Shown in pieces: positions 1-7,264 of a stretch of 42,225 nt of DNA. The position numbers were made by a program, and so were the translations under genes. The DNA is from Candidatus Nitrotoga sp. 1052. Lineage in GTDB: Bacteria > Pseudomonadota > Gammaproteobacteria > Burkholderiales > Gallionellaceae. A model generated the notes under the pieces. The model saw only the letters and a program-made list of their open reading frames with translations, was not told where the DNA came from and made no database searches. The DNA is taken from the NCBI RefSeq assembly GCF_927312905.1, contig NZ_CAKMHQ010000089.1, forward strand, positions 1-42,225, in the 5' to 3' direction. Each line of letters begins with the position of its first letter. Position 1 is the stretch's first letter.

Positions 1-2
1 TG

Positions 3-140
3 GAGCCGGTGTTTGGCATCATCAAGGCGATACTGGGATTCCGTCAATTCTCACTACGTGGATTGGAAAACGCCAAAGGCGAGTTTAATCTGGTCGCGAT
101 GGCATGGAATTTGAAGCGAATGTTTGTGTTGGCAGGATAG
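3..140 (+). CDS. IS1182-type transposase, C-terminal end (cut by window edge)
   Basis: The frame starting at base 3 is open and ends in TAG at 138-140. It encodes 45 residues that match the C-terminal tail of IS1182-type (IS5-superfamily) DDE transposases: FGIIKAILGFRQF, then LRGLENAKGEFNLVAMAWNL, then KRMFVLAG. The conserved F(G)xIK...GFRQF...RGLExxxxE motif carries the last catalytic region of this group. The rest of the gene lies left of the window, so intactness cannot be judged. The roughly 170 bases that follow, up to the IS630 gene, have no gene and probably include the right end of this element; I could not delimit its inverted repeat. Confidence 0.8.
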   Translation, partial: EPVFGIIKAILGFRQFSLRGLENAKGEFNLVAMAWNLKRMFVLAG

Positions 141-316
141 TGTAGAAAGGGAAAGGAGTGATTTACGACGGCAATGACCGTTCTTGAGAGCCTGAAAAAC
201 GATTTGATGAAAAACTGAAAATACAATTTATGAAATCACGATCAAATCCGCTCGACAAGTCCGAGTTGTTGGCAGCTTTAACGGCAAGACCGACAGGCTG
301 CTAGGAGGTCAGTGCC

Positions 317-1405
317 ATGCGTGTTGCCAAGCCAATCCAGTTCGGTTCCGACGATGATCGCCGCCTGCGAGTTATTTCCAAGTGCAAACGTGTTGAAGCG
401 CGCGTTCAAATTCGCAGTCGCATCGTGCTCTTGGCTGCGGCCGGGATGACGGACAAGGACATCGCGCAGAAGCTTGACATTGGTCGCCGAGTTGCAGCGC
501 GCTGGCGGGCGCGCTTTCTCGCCGCTGGCGTCGATGGACTGTTTCAAGATGCGATGCGCCCTGGTCGTCCGCGCACGGCGCGCAATGTGGCCAACGTGGA
601 ACAGGTGGTGCGGATCACGCTTGAAAAGACTCCTGCAGGCGCGACGCACTGGAGCACGCGCACCTTGGCTGCGCACTTGGGCACCAGCGCATCTGCCGTT
701 GCCCGCATCTGGCGCGCACATGGACTCAAGCCGCATCGGGTCGAGTCTTTCAAACTTTCCAACGATACACATTTCATTGAAAAACTTGAGGACATCGTTG
801 GCATGTACCTCGATCCGCCCGAGCACGCGTTGGTGCTGTGTTGCGATGAGAAAACGCAGATTCAGGCACTTGACCGTACGCAGCCTGGCCTACCCCTCAA
901 GCGCGGACGAGGCAGAACAATGACACACGACTATAAACGCAATGGTGAAACGACACTGTTTGCTGCATTGAATATGCTGGATGGCAAGGTGCTGTCAATG
1001 ACCGACCCACTCCATCGGCATCAGGAGTGGCTGAGGTTTCTCAAGATGATTGATCGCAAGACGCCGAAGACCAAGGAACTGCACCTGGTCATGGATAACT
1101 ACGCAACCCACAAGCACCCAGAGATCAAGTATTGGCTGGCCAAGCACCCGCGCGTTCATATCCATTTCACACTCGCCAGTTCTTCCTGGCTCAACATGGT
1201 CGAGCGGTTCTTTCGCGACATCACAGACAAACGCATTCGTCGTGGCGCCTTTGCCAGCGTGGCCGAACTGGAGGCCGCCATCAACAAATATATCGCTGTG
1301 CATAACGCCAAACCAAAGCCGTTTATCTGGACAGCAAAGGCCAGCGACATCCTCGCCAAGGTCACCCGCGTTCGTGCCACTTTGAATAAGTGCACTTCTA
1401 ATTGA
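317..1405 (+). CDS. IS630-family transposase
   Basis: This is a 362-aa transposase of the IS630/Tc1-mariner superfamily, which moves its element by cut-and-paste into TA targets. The N-terminal part (about 25-150) is a paired helix-turn-helix DNA-binding region (AAAGMTDKDIAQKLDIGRR). The catalytic DDE triad is visible: D177 in CCDEKTQIQ, D260 in LVMDNYATHKHP and E296 in WLNMVERFFRD. The length is full for the family and the frame has no interruption, so the gene looks functional. The start at 317 follows an AGGAGG-type ribosome site. It sits directly behind the IS1182 remnant, which suggests nested insertions. I could not identify both terminal inverted repeats. Confidence 0.9.
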   Translation: MRVAKPIQFGSDDDRRLRVISKCKRVEARVQIRSRIVLLAAAGMTDKDIAQKLDIGRRVAARWRARFLAAGVDGLFQDAMRPGRPRTARNVANVEQVVRITLEKTPAGATHWSTRTLAAHLGTSASAVARIWRAHGLKPHRVESFKLSNDTHFIEKLEDIVGMYLDPPEHALVLCCDEKTQIQALDRTQPGLPLKRGRGRTMTHDYKRNGETTLFAALNMLDGKVLSMTDPLHRHQEWLRFLKMIDRKTPKTKELHLVMDNYATHKHPEIKYWLAKHPRVHIHFTLASSSWLNMVERFFRDITDKRIRRGAFASVAELEAAINKYIAVHNAKPKPFIWTAKASDILAKVTRVRATLNKCTSN

Positions 1406-2097
1406 CGCATCACACTAGCAGGACATGTTGATGCTGCCACCAATCTTACGGGCACGCAACGCAACTAGCCAAACAGGTTAAGCAGCGTGCGTGGTACGCC
1501 TGCGTCAGTCCGATTCTCTAAAACTTGAATGGATTTGTATTGGGATACTTACATACCGTCGGTCGAGAGAGTCCAATGTCGTAAATTATGTTCATATAAA
1601 ACACTCCAGTTTCACTCCGGCTAAACACTGAGGTGGAACAATTGGGCACTGTATCCACACCTAATCTGGAAAATATTGTCCACTTTTTGACAGCCAAATG
1701 TGAGGATGTCTCAACCATGGGCAGTGATTGTCCGCTGCGTGAGATGGTCAAAATTGCCTATTTAACCTTATCTTCGTGATATCCCGCTCCTCCTTCAGTT
1801 TGTTTGTCGTCGTTGACTTGACTCTAGTTATATGTGTGATACCGCACTGACTATAGATAGATTTGCTATCAGAGTGACCTCAAAGTTTTAACGTTGCCAA
1901 AGTTTGGCCGTAAGGATTGGTGCTTATTGAAATGACTTCTTCATCTTCGTTCGCGATGGTGCCAAAGGCTAATAAGAACGGCCAAGGATTCCGTTCTGAG
2001 AGTGTTTGCACTGTAAATGTTAAGTATTTGATATGCGGCTCGCGTTGCCTTGGAATTTTACGTCTCGATAAATTATTCTGAAAAGGGCTTAAGTTAT
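1406..2097. other. 692-bp AT-rich stretch without a convincing gene
   Basis: It follows the IS630 gene and probably begins with the right end of that element. A short plus-strand frame (about 1600-1782, 60 codons without a start codon) is open but matches nothing I recognise. No tRNA or strong terminator was seen. The last 150 bases presumably hold the promoter of the DUF4389 gene. Confidence 0.5.
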
Positions 2098-2379
2098 ATG
2101 AGTCAGGATTCTATTATTACTACTGAAAGCAAGCGCAACATATGGGTACGTGGCTTGTATATGTTGTTAATGGTCCTTGCATACCAACTATCTGGGACAT
2201 TGATGTTTATCGTTGCTATCTTTCAATTTTTGGTGACTTTAATAAACGATACTCCCAATACCCGATTACTTTCATTTGGCCGTAACTTGGGGCGCTACTT
2301 TCAGCAAATTGTATATTTCCTTACCTTTGCTTCTGAAGAGGTGCCTTTCCCGTTTAACGATTGGCCATCAGGCGACTGA
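2098..2379 (+). CDS. DUF4389 family inner-membrane protein
   Basis: A 93-aa protein of unknown function. It has a short charged N-terminus, then KRNIWVRGLYMLLMVLAYQ, a long hydrophobic segment running through LMFIVAIFQFLVTLI, and a C-terminal segment with FGRNLGRYFQQIVYFLTF and a FPFNDWP tail. This layout, especially RGLYMLLMxxAY and the EEVPFPFxxWP ending, is typical of DUF4389 proteins. I chose the ATG at 2098 over an in-frame ATG at 2050 because the family usually begins shortly before the RxxWxRGLYM motif and an AAAAGGG-like ribosome site lies just upstream. No partner gene is evident. Confidence 0.75.
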   Translation: MSQDSIITTESKRNIWVRGLYMLLMVLAYQLSGTLMFIVAIFQFLVTLINDTPNTRLLSFGRNLGRYFQQIVYFLTFASEEVPFPFNDWPSGD

Positions 2380-2543
2380 AGAGAAATTGGAAGACGTCCG
2401 ACAGAAGTTAACTCAGACGATTTGCTTTAACTTTACGCCTGTTGAGACTCAGTCCGGCGAGACCTATCATGCGCAGAACTAGCAACTTCTCTTGTCAGTT
2501 TTGGATAGGATAATCTTCATTAAAAACTCTGCATAATGCAACC

Positions 2544-3260
2544 ATGAGCAGCAACGTCCGCCTTTGGTATCATTGGGTTCTGGCTAATGCGTTCGCCGAA
2601 GTTGTCGGTCTCGGTCTCGTAGGAACCATCGGATGGCTCATGTCCGGCGCAATCGGCGAGCGCTCGACAGTAACCGTGGTGTTGGCATTCGCTACGTTTA
2701 CAGTAGCGCTCGGGGCGCTAGAGGGCGCCGTGGTTGGTTGGGCTCAATCGCTTGTCATTCGTGAGCGGCTTTCGGGGTTTGAAGGCTGGGTTCAGGCTAC
2801 TATCTTGGGAGCTCTGGTCGCGTGGTTTGTTGGCATGATTCCCAGCACCGTCATAAATTTGATGCCTCATAACCAAGCTGAACTTTCGCCCTCTATCTCA
2901 CAGAGCATACGCATGTTGCTAGCGGTTGGTTTAGGTTTTGTCGCAGGGCCTTTGCTTGCCGTTTTTCAGTATCGCATCTTGTGTCGATATGTCGGCCGTG
3001 CCGGATGGTGGCTCCTTGCCAATGCGCTCGCTTGGGCAGTGGGTATGCCGGTGGTATTCGCAGGGCTTCATGTAGCATATATGGCTGTCGAACCTTGGGT
3101 AGTAGGTAGCGTTATTGTCGGCACCCTGGCGCTTGCAGGCGCAGCTGTCGGTAGCATTCATGGCATCTTCTTGGTTCACTTGCTGCGGCCCGAGAATCAG
3201 TTGCGTTTTCCCCTTCGTTGCACCGGGCAGCCATCTGCGACCGATGAATTCAAACCTTGA
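2544..3260 (+). CDS. Six-helix membrane protein of unknown function
   Basis: A 238-aa very hydrophobic protein with about six predicted membrane segments, near residues 8-35, 44-70, 82-107, 120-146, 152-180 and 184-214. Glycine and alanine are frequent within the helices, and charged residues are confined to short loops. The C-terminus is a soluble tail. I do not recognise a family and see no catalytic motif. The gene stands alone with 160 bases in front and almost 300 behind, and its codon use is more GC-rich than the AT-rich DNA around it. It could be an uncharacterised transport or regulatory membrane protein. Confidence 0.7.
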   Translation: MSSNVRLWYHWVLANAFAEVVGLGLVGTIGWLMSGAIGERSTVTVVLAFATFTVALGALEGAVVGWAQSLVIRERLSGFEGWVQATILGALVAWFVGMIPSTVINLMPHNQAELSPSISQSIRMLLAVGLGFVAGPLLAVFQYRILCRYVGRAGWWLLANALAWAVGMPVVFAGLHVAYMAVEPWVVGSVIVGTLALAGAAVGSIHGIFLVHLLRPENQLRFPLRCTGQPSATDEFKP

Positions 3261-3555
3261 TGCTGTTTAAAAATCATCCTTTCCAGTAATTATCAGGGGG
3301 AATTTTCCTTGCCTTAAACGTTTCCGTTTCAGCATCAGTAAGCCGGTTGTGATTTTTGCTGCAGAAGGCCGGTATTCCGTTTGGGGTGAACTGTTGACCT
3401 GTGTGCGTTATCGAACAGACTAAAGGCTGTATTAAAAATATTCTACGATTTTATTTGGCTTACTGTGCACATTGGGGATTGATCGCAGTTGAGAATGCCC
3501 GACAAGACATTGTAAGCAAGGCCAATTTCAACCAAATTGCAGAAATGGAGTCAAT

Positions 3556-3753
3556 ATGTATACTCTTGGAGCAAACAGCAATGCCGCCGAAAATCCGACT
3601 GACATTTCCCCGTCTGACCTGGATCTTCAACCAAGCGATGAAGAGCGGTTATCGCATATTGCTGAATCTGCCTATTGCAAGGCAGTAGCACGTGGATTTT
3701 CCTCTGGCTATGAATTAGACGACTGGGTGGCTACCGAAGCCAGCGGAAAATGA
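3556..3753 (+). CDS. DUF2934 domain-containing protein
   Basis: A 65-aa protein whose C-terminal two thirds carry the DUF2934 signature: IAESAYCKAVARGFSSGYEL followed by DDWVATEASGK. The usual family pattern is IAxxAYxxAExRGFxPGxExxDWLxAE. These short proteins are common and often multicopy in Betaproteobacteria, and their function is unknown. The ATG at 3556 is preceded by GGAG. The stop codon overlaps the start of the following PAS gene (ATGATG at 3750-3755), so the two are probably translated together. About 295 bases upstream have no gene. Confidence 0.8.
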   Translation: MYTLGANSNAAENPTDISPSDLDLQPSDEERLSHIAESAYCKAVARGFSSGYELDDWVATEASGK

Positions 3754-4160
3754 TGGAACCCGAACTCATGACACCCAATTTCCCCAAGCAATTAATTGCA
3801 CCTCTAAGCGCTTTTGACAACAAGATAGAATTGACACTTAGCGAGCAGGGCATGATCTGCGACTGTAATATTCCCACCGGCGATCTGTTCGGCTATCGTC
3901 GTGGTGCATCAGCCTGGGGGCATATTTCAGAACTGATGCCAGAACTTGCTGCAATCAAACTGATGCGTGACGGCCAGATTAATCCCCGCTTACGTTTTCT
4001 TTCCCATATTGGCCACCGGTTTCAACTGATAAGTTTGGGCGGCAAGCTTTTCGACGTTAAGTTTTTCATCCGCGCTATAGAGAACCAAGGCCAACGTTAC
4101 TTGCGTGCCATGATTTTTCCATTCGAAGTGGGGTTTAATGCTGTCGGTAGCAATGGGTAA
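3750..4160 (+). CDS. Stand-alone PAS-fold protein
   Basis: A 136-aa protein that looks like a single PAS sensory domain: a beta strand pair (IELTLSEQGMICDCN), a helical segment around LFGYRRGASAWGHISELMPEL, and C-terminal strands ending in LFDVKFFIRAI and YLRAMIFPFE. No output domain (kinase, GGDEF, HTH) is attached and no membrane segment is present, so it probably acts as a soluble sensor or adaptor for another protein. It overlaps the stop of the DUF2934 gene by four bases, which suggests translational coupling. ATG at 3750 or 3753 would both work. PAS assignment rests on pattern rather than a strict signature. Confidence 0.65.
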   Translation: MMEPELMTPNFPKQLIAPLSAFDNKIELTLSEQGMICDCNIPTGDLFGYRRGASAWGHISELMPELAAIKLMRDGQINPRLRFLSHIGHRFQLISLGGKLFDVKFFIRAIENQGQRYLRAMIFPFEVGFNAVGSNG

Positions 4161-4301
4161 TAAACTGGTGAATGATAGGAAACCGCCCTTGCCCAAGAGG
4201 ACATAAACTTTTTTTGTTTTTGTGACGCGCCTGATTAATGTTGGACATCGTGATGTTGCCCGCTTCACTGTTGGTTGGTTCTCCCTGAAAGGAAAGCGAA
4301 G

Positions 4302-4640
4302 ATGAAAACAGTTCTGAACTTTATTGGTTTTTCCTTAGTTGTGATGTGTGCTTCAGCTCATGCTGCCAACGAAGGATGCATGTACGACACACAATGCAAA
4401 ATTGACCGAATTTGTGACCAGGGCCGCTGTGTGTCTCCTTCTTCGCAAGGTCTTGAATCGGACGATTTCCCGGAGCCCAAGCACACGCAGTGGTTACCAA
4501 AGTTTTGTTGCACCCCCGCTGGCAAGTTGGGGCCATACATGAATCCAGATGCAAGAACCGGTAAGCCTGTCTATGAAGGCGAATCGTGCATCGGTATTAC
4601 ACCCATGTGGGGAATCGTGCCCGGTAGCGCTTGTTACTGA
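4302..4640 (+). CDS. Small secreted cysteine-rich protein
   Basis: A 112-aa protein with a clear signal peptide (MKTVLNFIGFSLVVMCASAHA, cleavage after AHA). The mature part starts with a Cys module, CMYDTQCKIDRICDQGRCV, resembling the C-x5-C-x5-C-x4-C patterns of small disulfide-rich domains. It then has a linker and a second Cys region with FCCTPAGKLGPY, ESCIGITP and a terminal CY. I chose the ATG at 4302, not an upstream in-frame start, because it begins the signal peptide and follows AAAGGAAAG. The protein should be periplasmic or secreted and disulfide-bonded. Its function is unknown. It stands alone, and the DNA behind it is a decayed IS110. Confidence 0.7.
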   Translation: MKTVLNFIGFSLVVMCASAHAANEGCMYDTQCKIDRICDQGRCVSPSSQGLESDDFPEPKHTQWLPKFCCTPAGKLGPYMNPDARTGKPVYEGESCIGITPMWGIVPGSACY

Positions 4641-4641
4641 T

Positions 4642-4786
4642 TCAGTTCACGACAGTGGATTCTATCGCGACCATGTCGATATTGAAGGCCTTGAGCCAGT
4701 CGGCCAAGGCGTTGGGATGGGTGATTATCAGGGCCTGTCTGGATTCCCCCCAGTTTAAGGCTGACATTGCGATTGTATCGGGCCAT
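4642..4786 (-). pseudogene. IS110-family transposase relic, copy A
   Basis: Reading the minus strand from ATG at 4786 gives MARYNRNVSLK. After a one-base shift at a run of six C (plus strand 4746-4751) it gives ESRQALIITHPNA joined directly to LADWLKAFNIDMVAIEST. In intact IS110 transposases (IS1111-like) these two blocks are separated by the GIDIGS...HFVAV catalytic segment, so an internal deletion of about 40 codons is present. Homology stops after IEST and the frame ends at 4642. The relic is therefore shifted, internally deleted and truncated. The DNA upstream of its start resembles that of a second relic near 15.6 kb. Confidence 0.75.
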
Positions 4787-5021
4787 AGTGTGCTTCGACA
4801 TTCTGTTTGGAACGTGGCTCCGAATCGTTACGCCATCTTGCTCTCTCATTCAAACGGGATATCGGCGCACCGGTTGCGAACCGCCAAGCCGGTTCAAAGA
4901 TGTCAATGGCATCACCCATGACTAAGCTAATCCGCAGGCAATATGTACCATTACTATACCGATCTTCTCAAGCACCGCACTTCACTTTGCCACAATACAG
5001 CCGCCTCATATTCCTTCGGCG
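4787..5021 (-). repeat. Conserved 5' flank of IS110 relic, copy A
   Basis: This non-coding segment upstream of the IS110 start aligns with 15594-15829 along its length. The best part, 4900-4992 against 15708-15800, is gap-free with 77 of 93 bases identical by hand count. Alignment fades after CTTCGGCG. In the IS110 group the bridge (seeker) RNA is encoded in the left end upstream of the transposase, so this could be a decayed bridge-RNA region; that part is inference. Confidence 0.65.
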
Positions 5022-5148
5022 TTATTTGCAGCTGCGAGCCGAAAGCAGACAGCCTCGCCGAGCGCATTGGCGTTTGGCTCCAGCACATCGCTGCTCGTCG
5101 GGTACGAGGAAAGCGGGGTTGACGCCGCGTTTAGCTTTTCACACTGTC

Positions 5149-5208
5149 GCCAAACGATGCGCTCAAGCCGGCGCTGCAAGGCGACGCGGCTAAGCCTGTT
5201 CGTTGGGC
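5149..5208 (+). other. Possible integron attC recombination site
   Basis: A 60-bp imperfect palindrome has the layout of an attC site. The right end GTTGGGC fits the core GTTRRRY. The left end GCCAAAC differs at one base from its complement. The inner boxes CTCAAGCCG and CGGCTAAG pair as L'' and L' do in classical sites such as that of aadA. No integron integrase is in the window, so this could be a stray or decayed cassette site. Confidence 0.4.
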
Positions 5209-5659
5209 AGGTCGACATTCCGCGGAAGTAGTGGAGGTAGTCATGCAACCCCAGGCTTCCCGAATCTGCTTGACCAACCCAGCGGTGGTTCCGCCTCCGG
5301 GCGGTGGTCGATCAGGATTGCGGGAGTACTCATCACGGGCGGTTCATACAGCGCGTCTCACGATGGTGACCGCGTCGCCGTCGAACTTGACATAACCGAG
5401 CACTGGAAGCCGTCCGGCCTGCCCCTGAGCATGGTGAAATTCACTCGCGTGGTACGCATGTTTCGCATTTGGCCAGCTACTTACCGATGGAGAGGTGTCA
5501 TCGAACTCAGCAAAGCGCCAACTTTGTGCGGGGGATATGGGAGCGCGTACGCAGACGATGACTGAAGGGCTCACGGTGCCAGGCACAAGTCCTTTGTTCA
5601 CAAAGTGAGCAGTCAGGCACACGGGTAGCTAATTCCGATGGACCATAGGAGGAAGCACA
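5209..5659. other. Decayed stretch without a clear gene
   Basis: Open frames here are short and overlapping and match nothing I know. It contains the 44-bp repeat described separately (5538-5581). The end carries an AGGAGG ribosome site for the small frame at 5660. Confidence 0.4.
5538..5581 (+). repeat. 44-bp dispersed repeat, copy 1
   Basis: It matches 14251-14294 at 36 of 44 positions with no gaps. In one frame both copies read GA-x-x-QTM-x-E-x-LTVP followed by a stop within about 10 codons, so they may be the C-terminal ends of two decayed related genes. I do not recognise the protein. Confidence 0.45.
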
Positions 5660-5779
5660 ATGGCATCAACCGATAAGTACGACAAAATGGCAAGTGACAT
5701 TCATCATAAATCTACTGCGCGACCCCGATGCCGGTTTGCTCGCTATATTTCTTTTTCTAGTAAGTCCTTTACGACATAA
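5660..5779 (+). CDS. Possible small protein, 39 aa
   Basis: A 39-codon frame starts at ATG 5660, seven bases behind a perfect AGGAGG site, and ends at TAA 5777-5779. The product begins MASTDKYDKMASDIHHKS and ends in a basic, Ser-rich tail (RPRCRFARYISFSSKSF). No signal peptide or membrane segment is evident. It stops 20 bases before the beta-solenoid protein gene and could be its leader or the surviving N-terminus of a larger lost gene. Only the ribosome site supports it. Confidence 0.35.
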   Translation: MASTDKYDKMASDIHHKSTARPRCRFARYISFSSKSFTT

Positions 5780-5799
5780 CCCTAAGAAATGAGATTAAC

Positions 5800-6948
5800 A
5801 TGAAATCCCTATCCCATTGCGTGCCCCTGTTGATTTCGGCGTTCCTCTTGACGGTGATTGCTGCGCCGCTGTCGGCACAGAATACGACTACAGCGCGCGA
5901 ACCGGTAGAACGCGATCTTGGCCCGGACCACTTTATTGCCGGCGGCACGGTCTCGGTTTCCAAATCCGTCGCGGGTGACTTGGCCGCAGCCGGCGGTAAC
6001 GTCGATGTCGCCGCAGAGGTCGGCGGCGACGCGCTGGTGGCAGGCGGCAATGTGCGCCTTGGAGCCTCAATCAAGCAGGGCCTGTATGCTGCGGGCGGGC
6101 GTGTCTCGGTCAATGGGCCGGTGCAACGGAATGCCCGCATCGCCGGCGGCACGGTCGAGATCGGCCCGCAAGCAAGGATTGCCGGTAACGTCATCGTGGG
6201 CGGCGGCGAAGTCCGCATCACGGGAGCGATCGACGGTTACCTCCAGGCGAGCGGCGGGCATGTCGTTATCGACGGCCCGGTTGGCGGCGATGTCGAGGTT
6301 GCCAGCGGCTCGATCGAGCTTGGCCCGAACGCGCGTATCAATGGCCGGTTGCGCTACGCGAGCCGCGACGAATTGCGGCGCGATCCGGCCGCAGAGGTTA
6401 AGGGCGGGATCGAGCGTTTCTCACCGCGCGCCGCCTGGCCAGTTCCATCCGACGTGCAGGAGCGCGCCGGGCGTGGCGCTGGCTGGGTCTGGACCGTCGG
6501 CCTGATGGTCATCGCCGCCATCCTGGTAGCCGCTCTGCCGGGTGTGTACACGGGCATAGGCTCGATCGTGCGGGGGCGCTGGCCGCTATCGCTGCTAGTC
6601 GGTTTCATCGCGCTGGTGTGCATTCCGGTCGCGGCCCTGATCGCGATGTTCACCGTGATTGGGGTGCCGCTCGCGCTTGTGATGATCGCGCTGTATCTGG
6701 CGCTGCTTCTGGTCGGTTACGTGTCCGCAGGCGTCTCCGCCGGCGAAGCGGCGGTGCAGCGATGGCAAGCGGCGCGCGCCTCGCAAACAAGCTGGCGTAT
6801 TGCCGCAGCTGTACTCGGCATGCTGGCGGTGAGTCTGCTCGGCCGCCTGCCGTGGATTGGAGGGCTGGTTGTGTTCGCCGCGATGCTGCTCGGCATCGGC
6901 GCATTGCTGATGCAGCTGGCGCCAACACGCGCGACGAAGACGGGATGA
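5800..6948 (+). CDS. Bactofilin-like beta-solenoid protein with membrane domain
   Basis: A 382-aa envelope protein. Residues 1-26 are a signal peptide (FLLTVIAAPLSAQ). Residues about 45-190 form a glycine-rich short-period repeat (VAGDLAAAGGNVDVAAEVGG, DALVAGGNVRLG, NVIVGGGEVRITGAI and similar) expected to fold as a right-handed beta-solenoid, as in bactofilins and polymer-forming proteins. After a linker, residues 228-375 contain at least four hydrophobic segments (VWTVGLMVIAAILVAALPG, LSLLVGFIALVCIPVAALIA, LVMIALYLALLLVGY and a C-terminal pair). The solenoid should therefore be periplasmic and tethered to the inner membrane. Function is unknown. The gene precedes the RbbA operon by 300 bases and is GC-rich like it. 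Confidence 0.75.
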   Translation: MKSLSHCVPLLISAFLLTVIAAPLSAQNTTTAREPVERDLGPDHFIAGGTVSVSKSVAGDLAAAGGNVDVAAEVGGDALVAGGNVRLGASIKQGLYAAGGRVSVNGPVQRNARIAGGTVEIGPQARIAGNVIVGGGEVRITGAIDGYLQASGGHVVIDGPVGGDVEVASGSIELGPNARINGRLRYASRDELRRDPAAEVKGGIERFSPRAAWPVPSDVQERAGRGAGWVWTVGLMVIAAILVAALPGVYTGIGSIVRGRWPLSLLVGFIALVCIPVAALIAMFTVIGVPLALVMIALYLALLLVGYVSAGVSAGEAAVQRWQAARASQTSWRIAAAVLGMLAVSLLGRLPWIGGLVVFAAMLLGIGALLMQLAPTRATKTG

Positions 6949-7140
6949 TCGTGGAATAATTGACGTGGTAAATCAGGGAAAATTTGGCTCGACTATGTTT
7001 CGAACGGATTCATTCTTGCAGATTGGCGCGGTAATGCAATGCGCGCTTTTCACCGGCGGCTGTCAGTCCCCTCATGTGCAGCGCCTGCCGCGCGCCGATG
7101 CACCGGAGCAATGTGTGCTACCCGCGCCGGAGCGATACAC

Positions 7141-7233
7141 GCCGCCTTGGCCAAGACCGTCATCCCGGGCGTGGCATATATTCGCCTTGATGCAAACGCG
7201 GCATTGCCGCAAGCAGTGGAACGTCCACAATGA
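7141..7233 (+). pseudogene. Possible C-terminal remnant of HlyD-type adaptor
   Basis: In front of rbbA the usual gene is a periplasmic HlyD/YhiI-type adaptor. Here the 316 bases between 6949 and 7264 are too short for it. The frame ending at TGA 7231-7233 reads VIPGVAYIRLDANAALP, which resembles the PGxxxYxRL end of such adaptors, so this may be its 3' scar. An overlapping frame (6965-7261) starts with a lipoprotein-like stretch ending GGCQSP but has no recognisable continuation. The assignment is weak and based mainly on position. Confidence 0.3.
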
Positions 7234-7264
7234 GCGGTTTGTTGAAACCATGAGGGCATGAGCT

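Noticed and set aside
1600-1782. Plus-strand open frame of about 60 codons in the gap after IS630
   Set aside because: No start codon or ribosome site and no recognisable similarity; could be a gene fragment, but unsupported.
3401-3688. Plus-strand 95-codon frame overlapping the DUF2934 gene
   Set aside because: It is a shadow of the DUF2934 frame, which has the clear family signature and a ribosome site.
5203-5565. Plus-strand frame of 120 codons ending SAYADDD
   Set aside because: Starts at TTG without a ribosome site, matches nothing, and the repeat shared with 14251 reads better in another frame.
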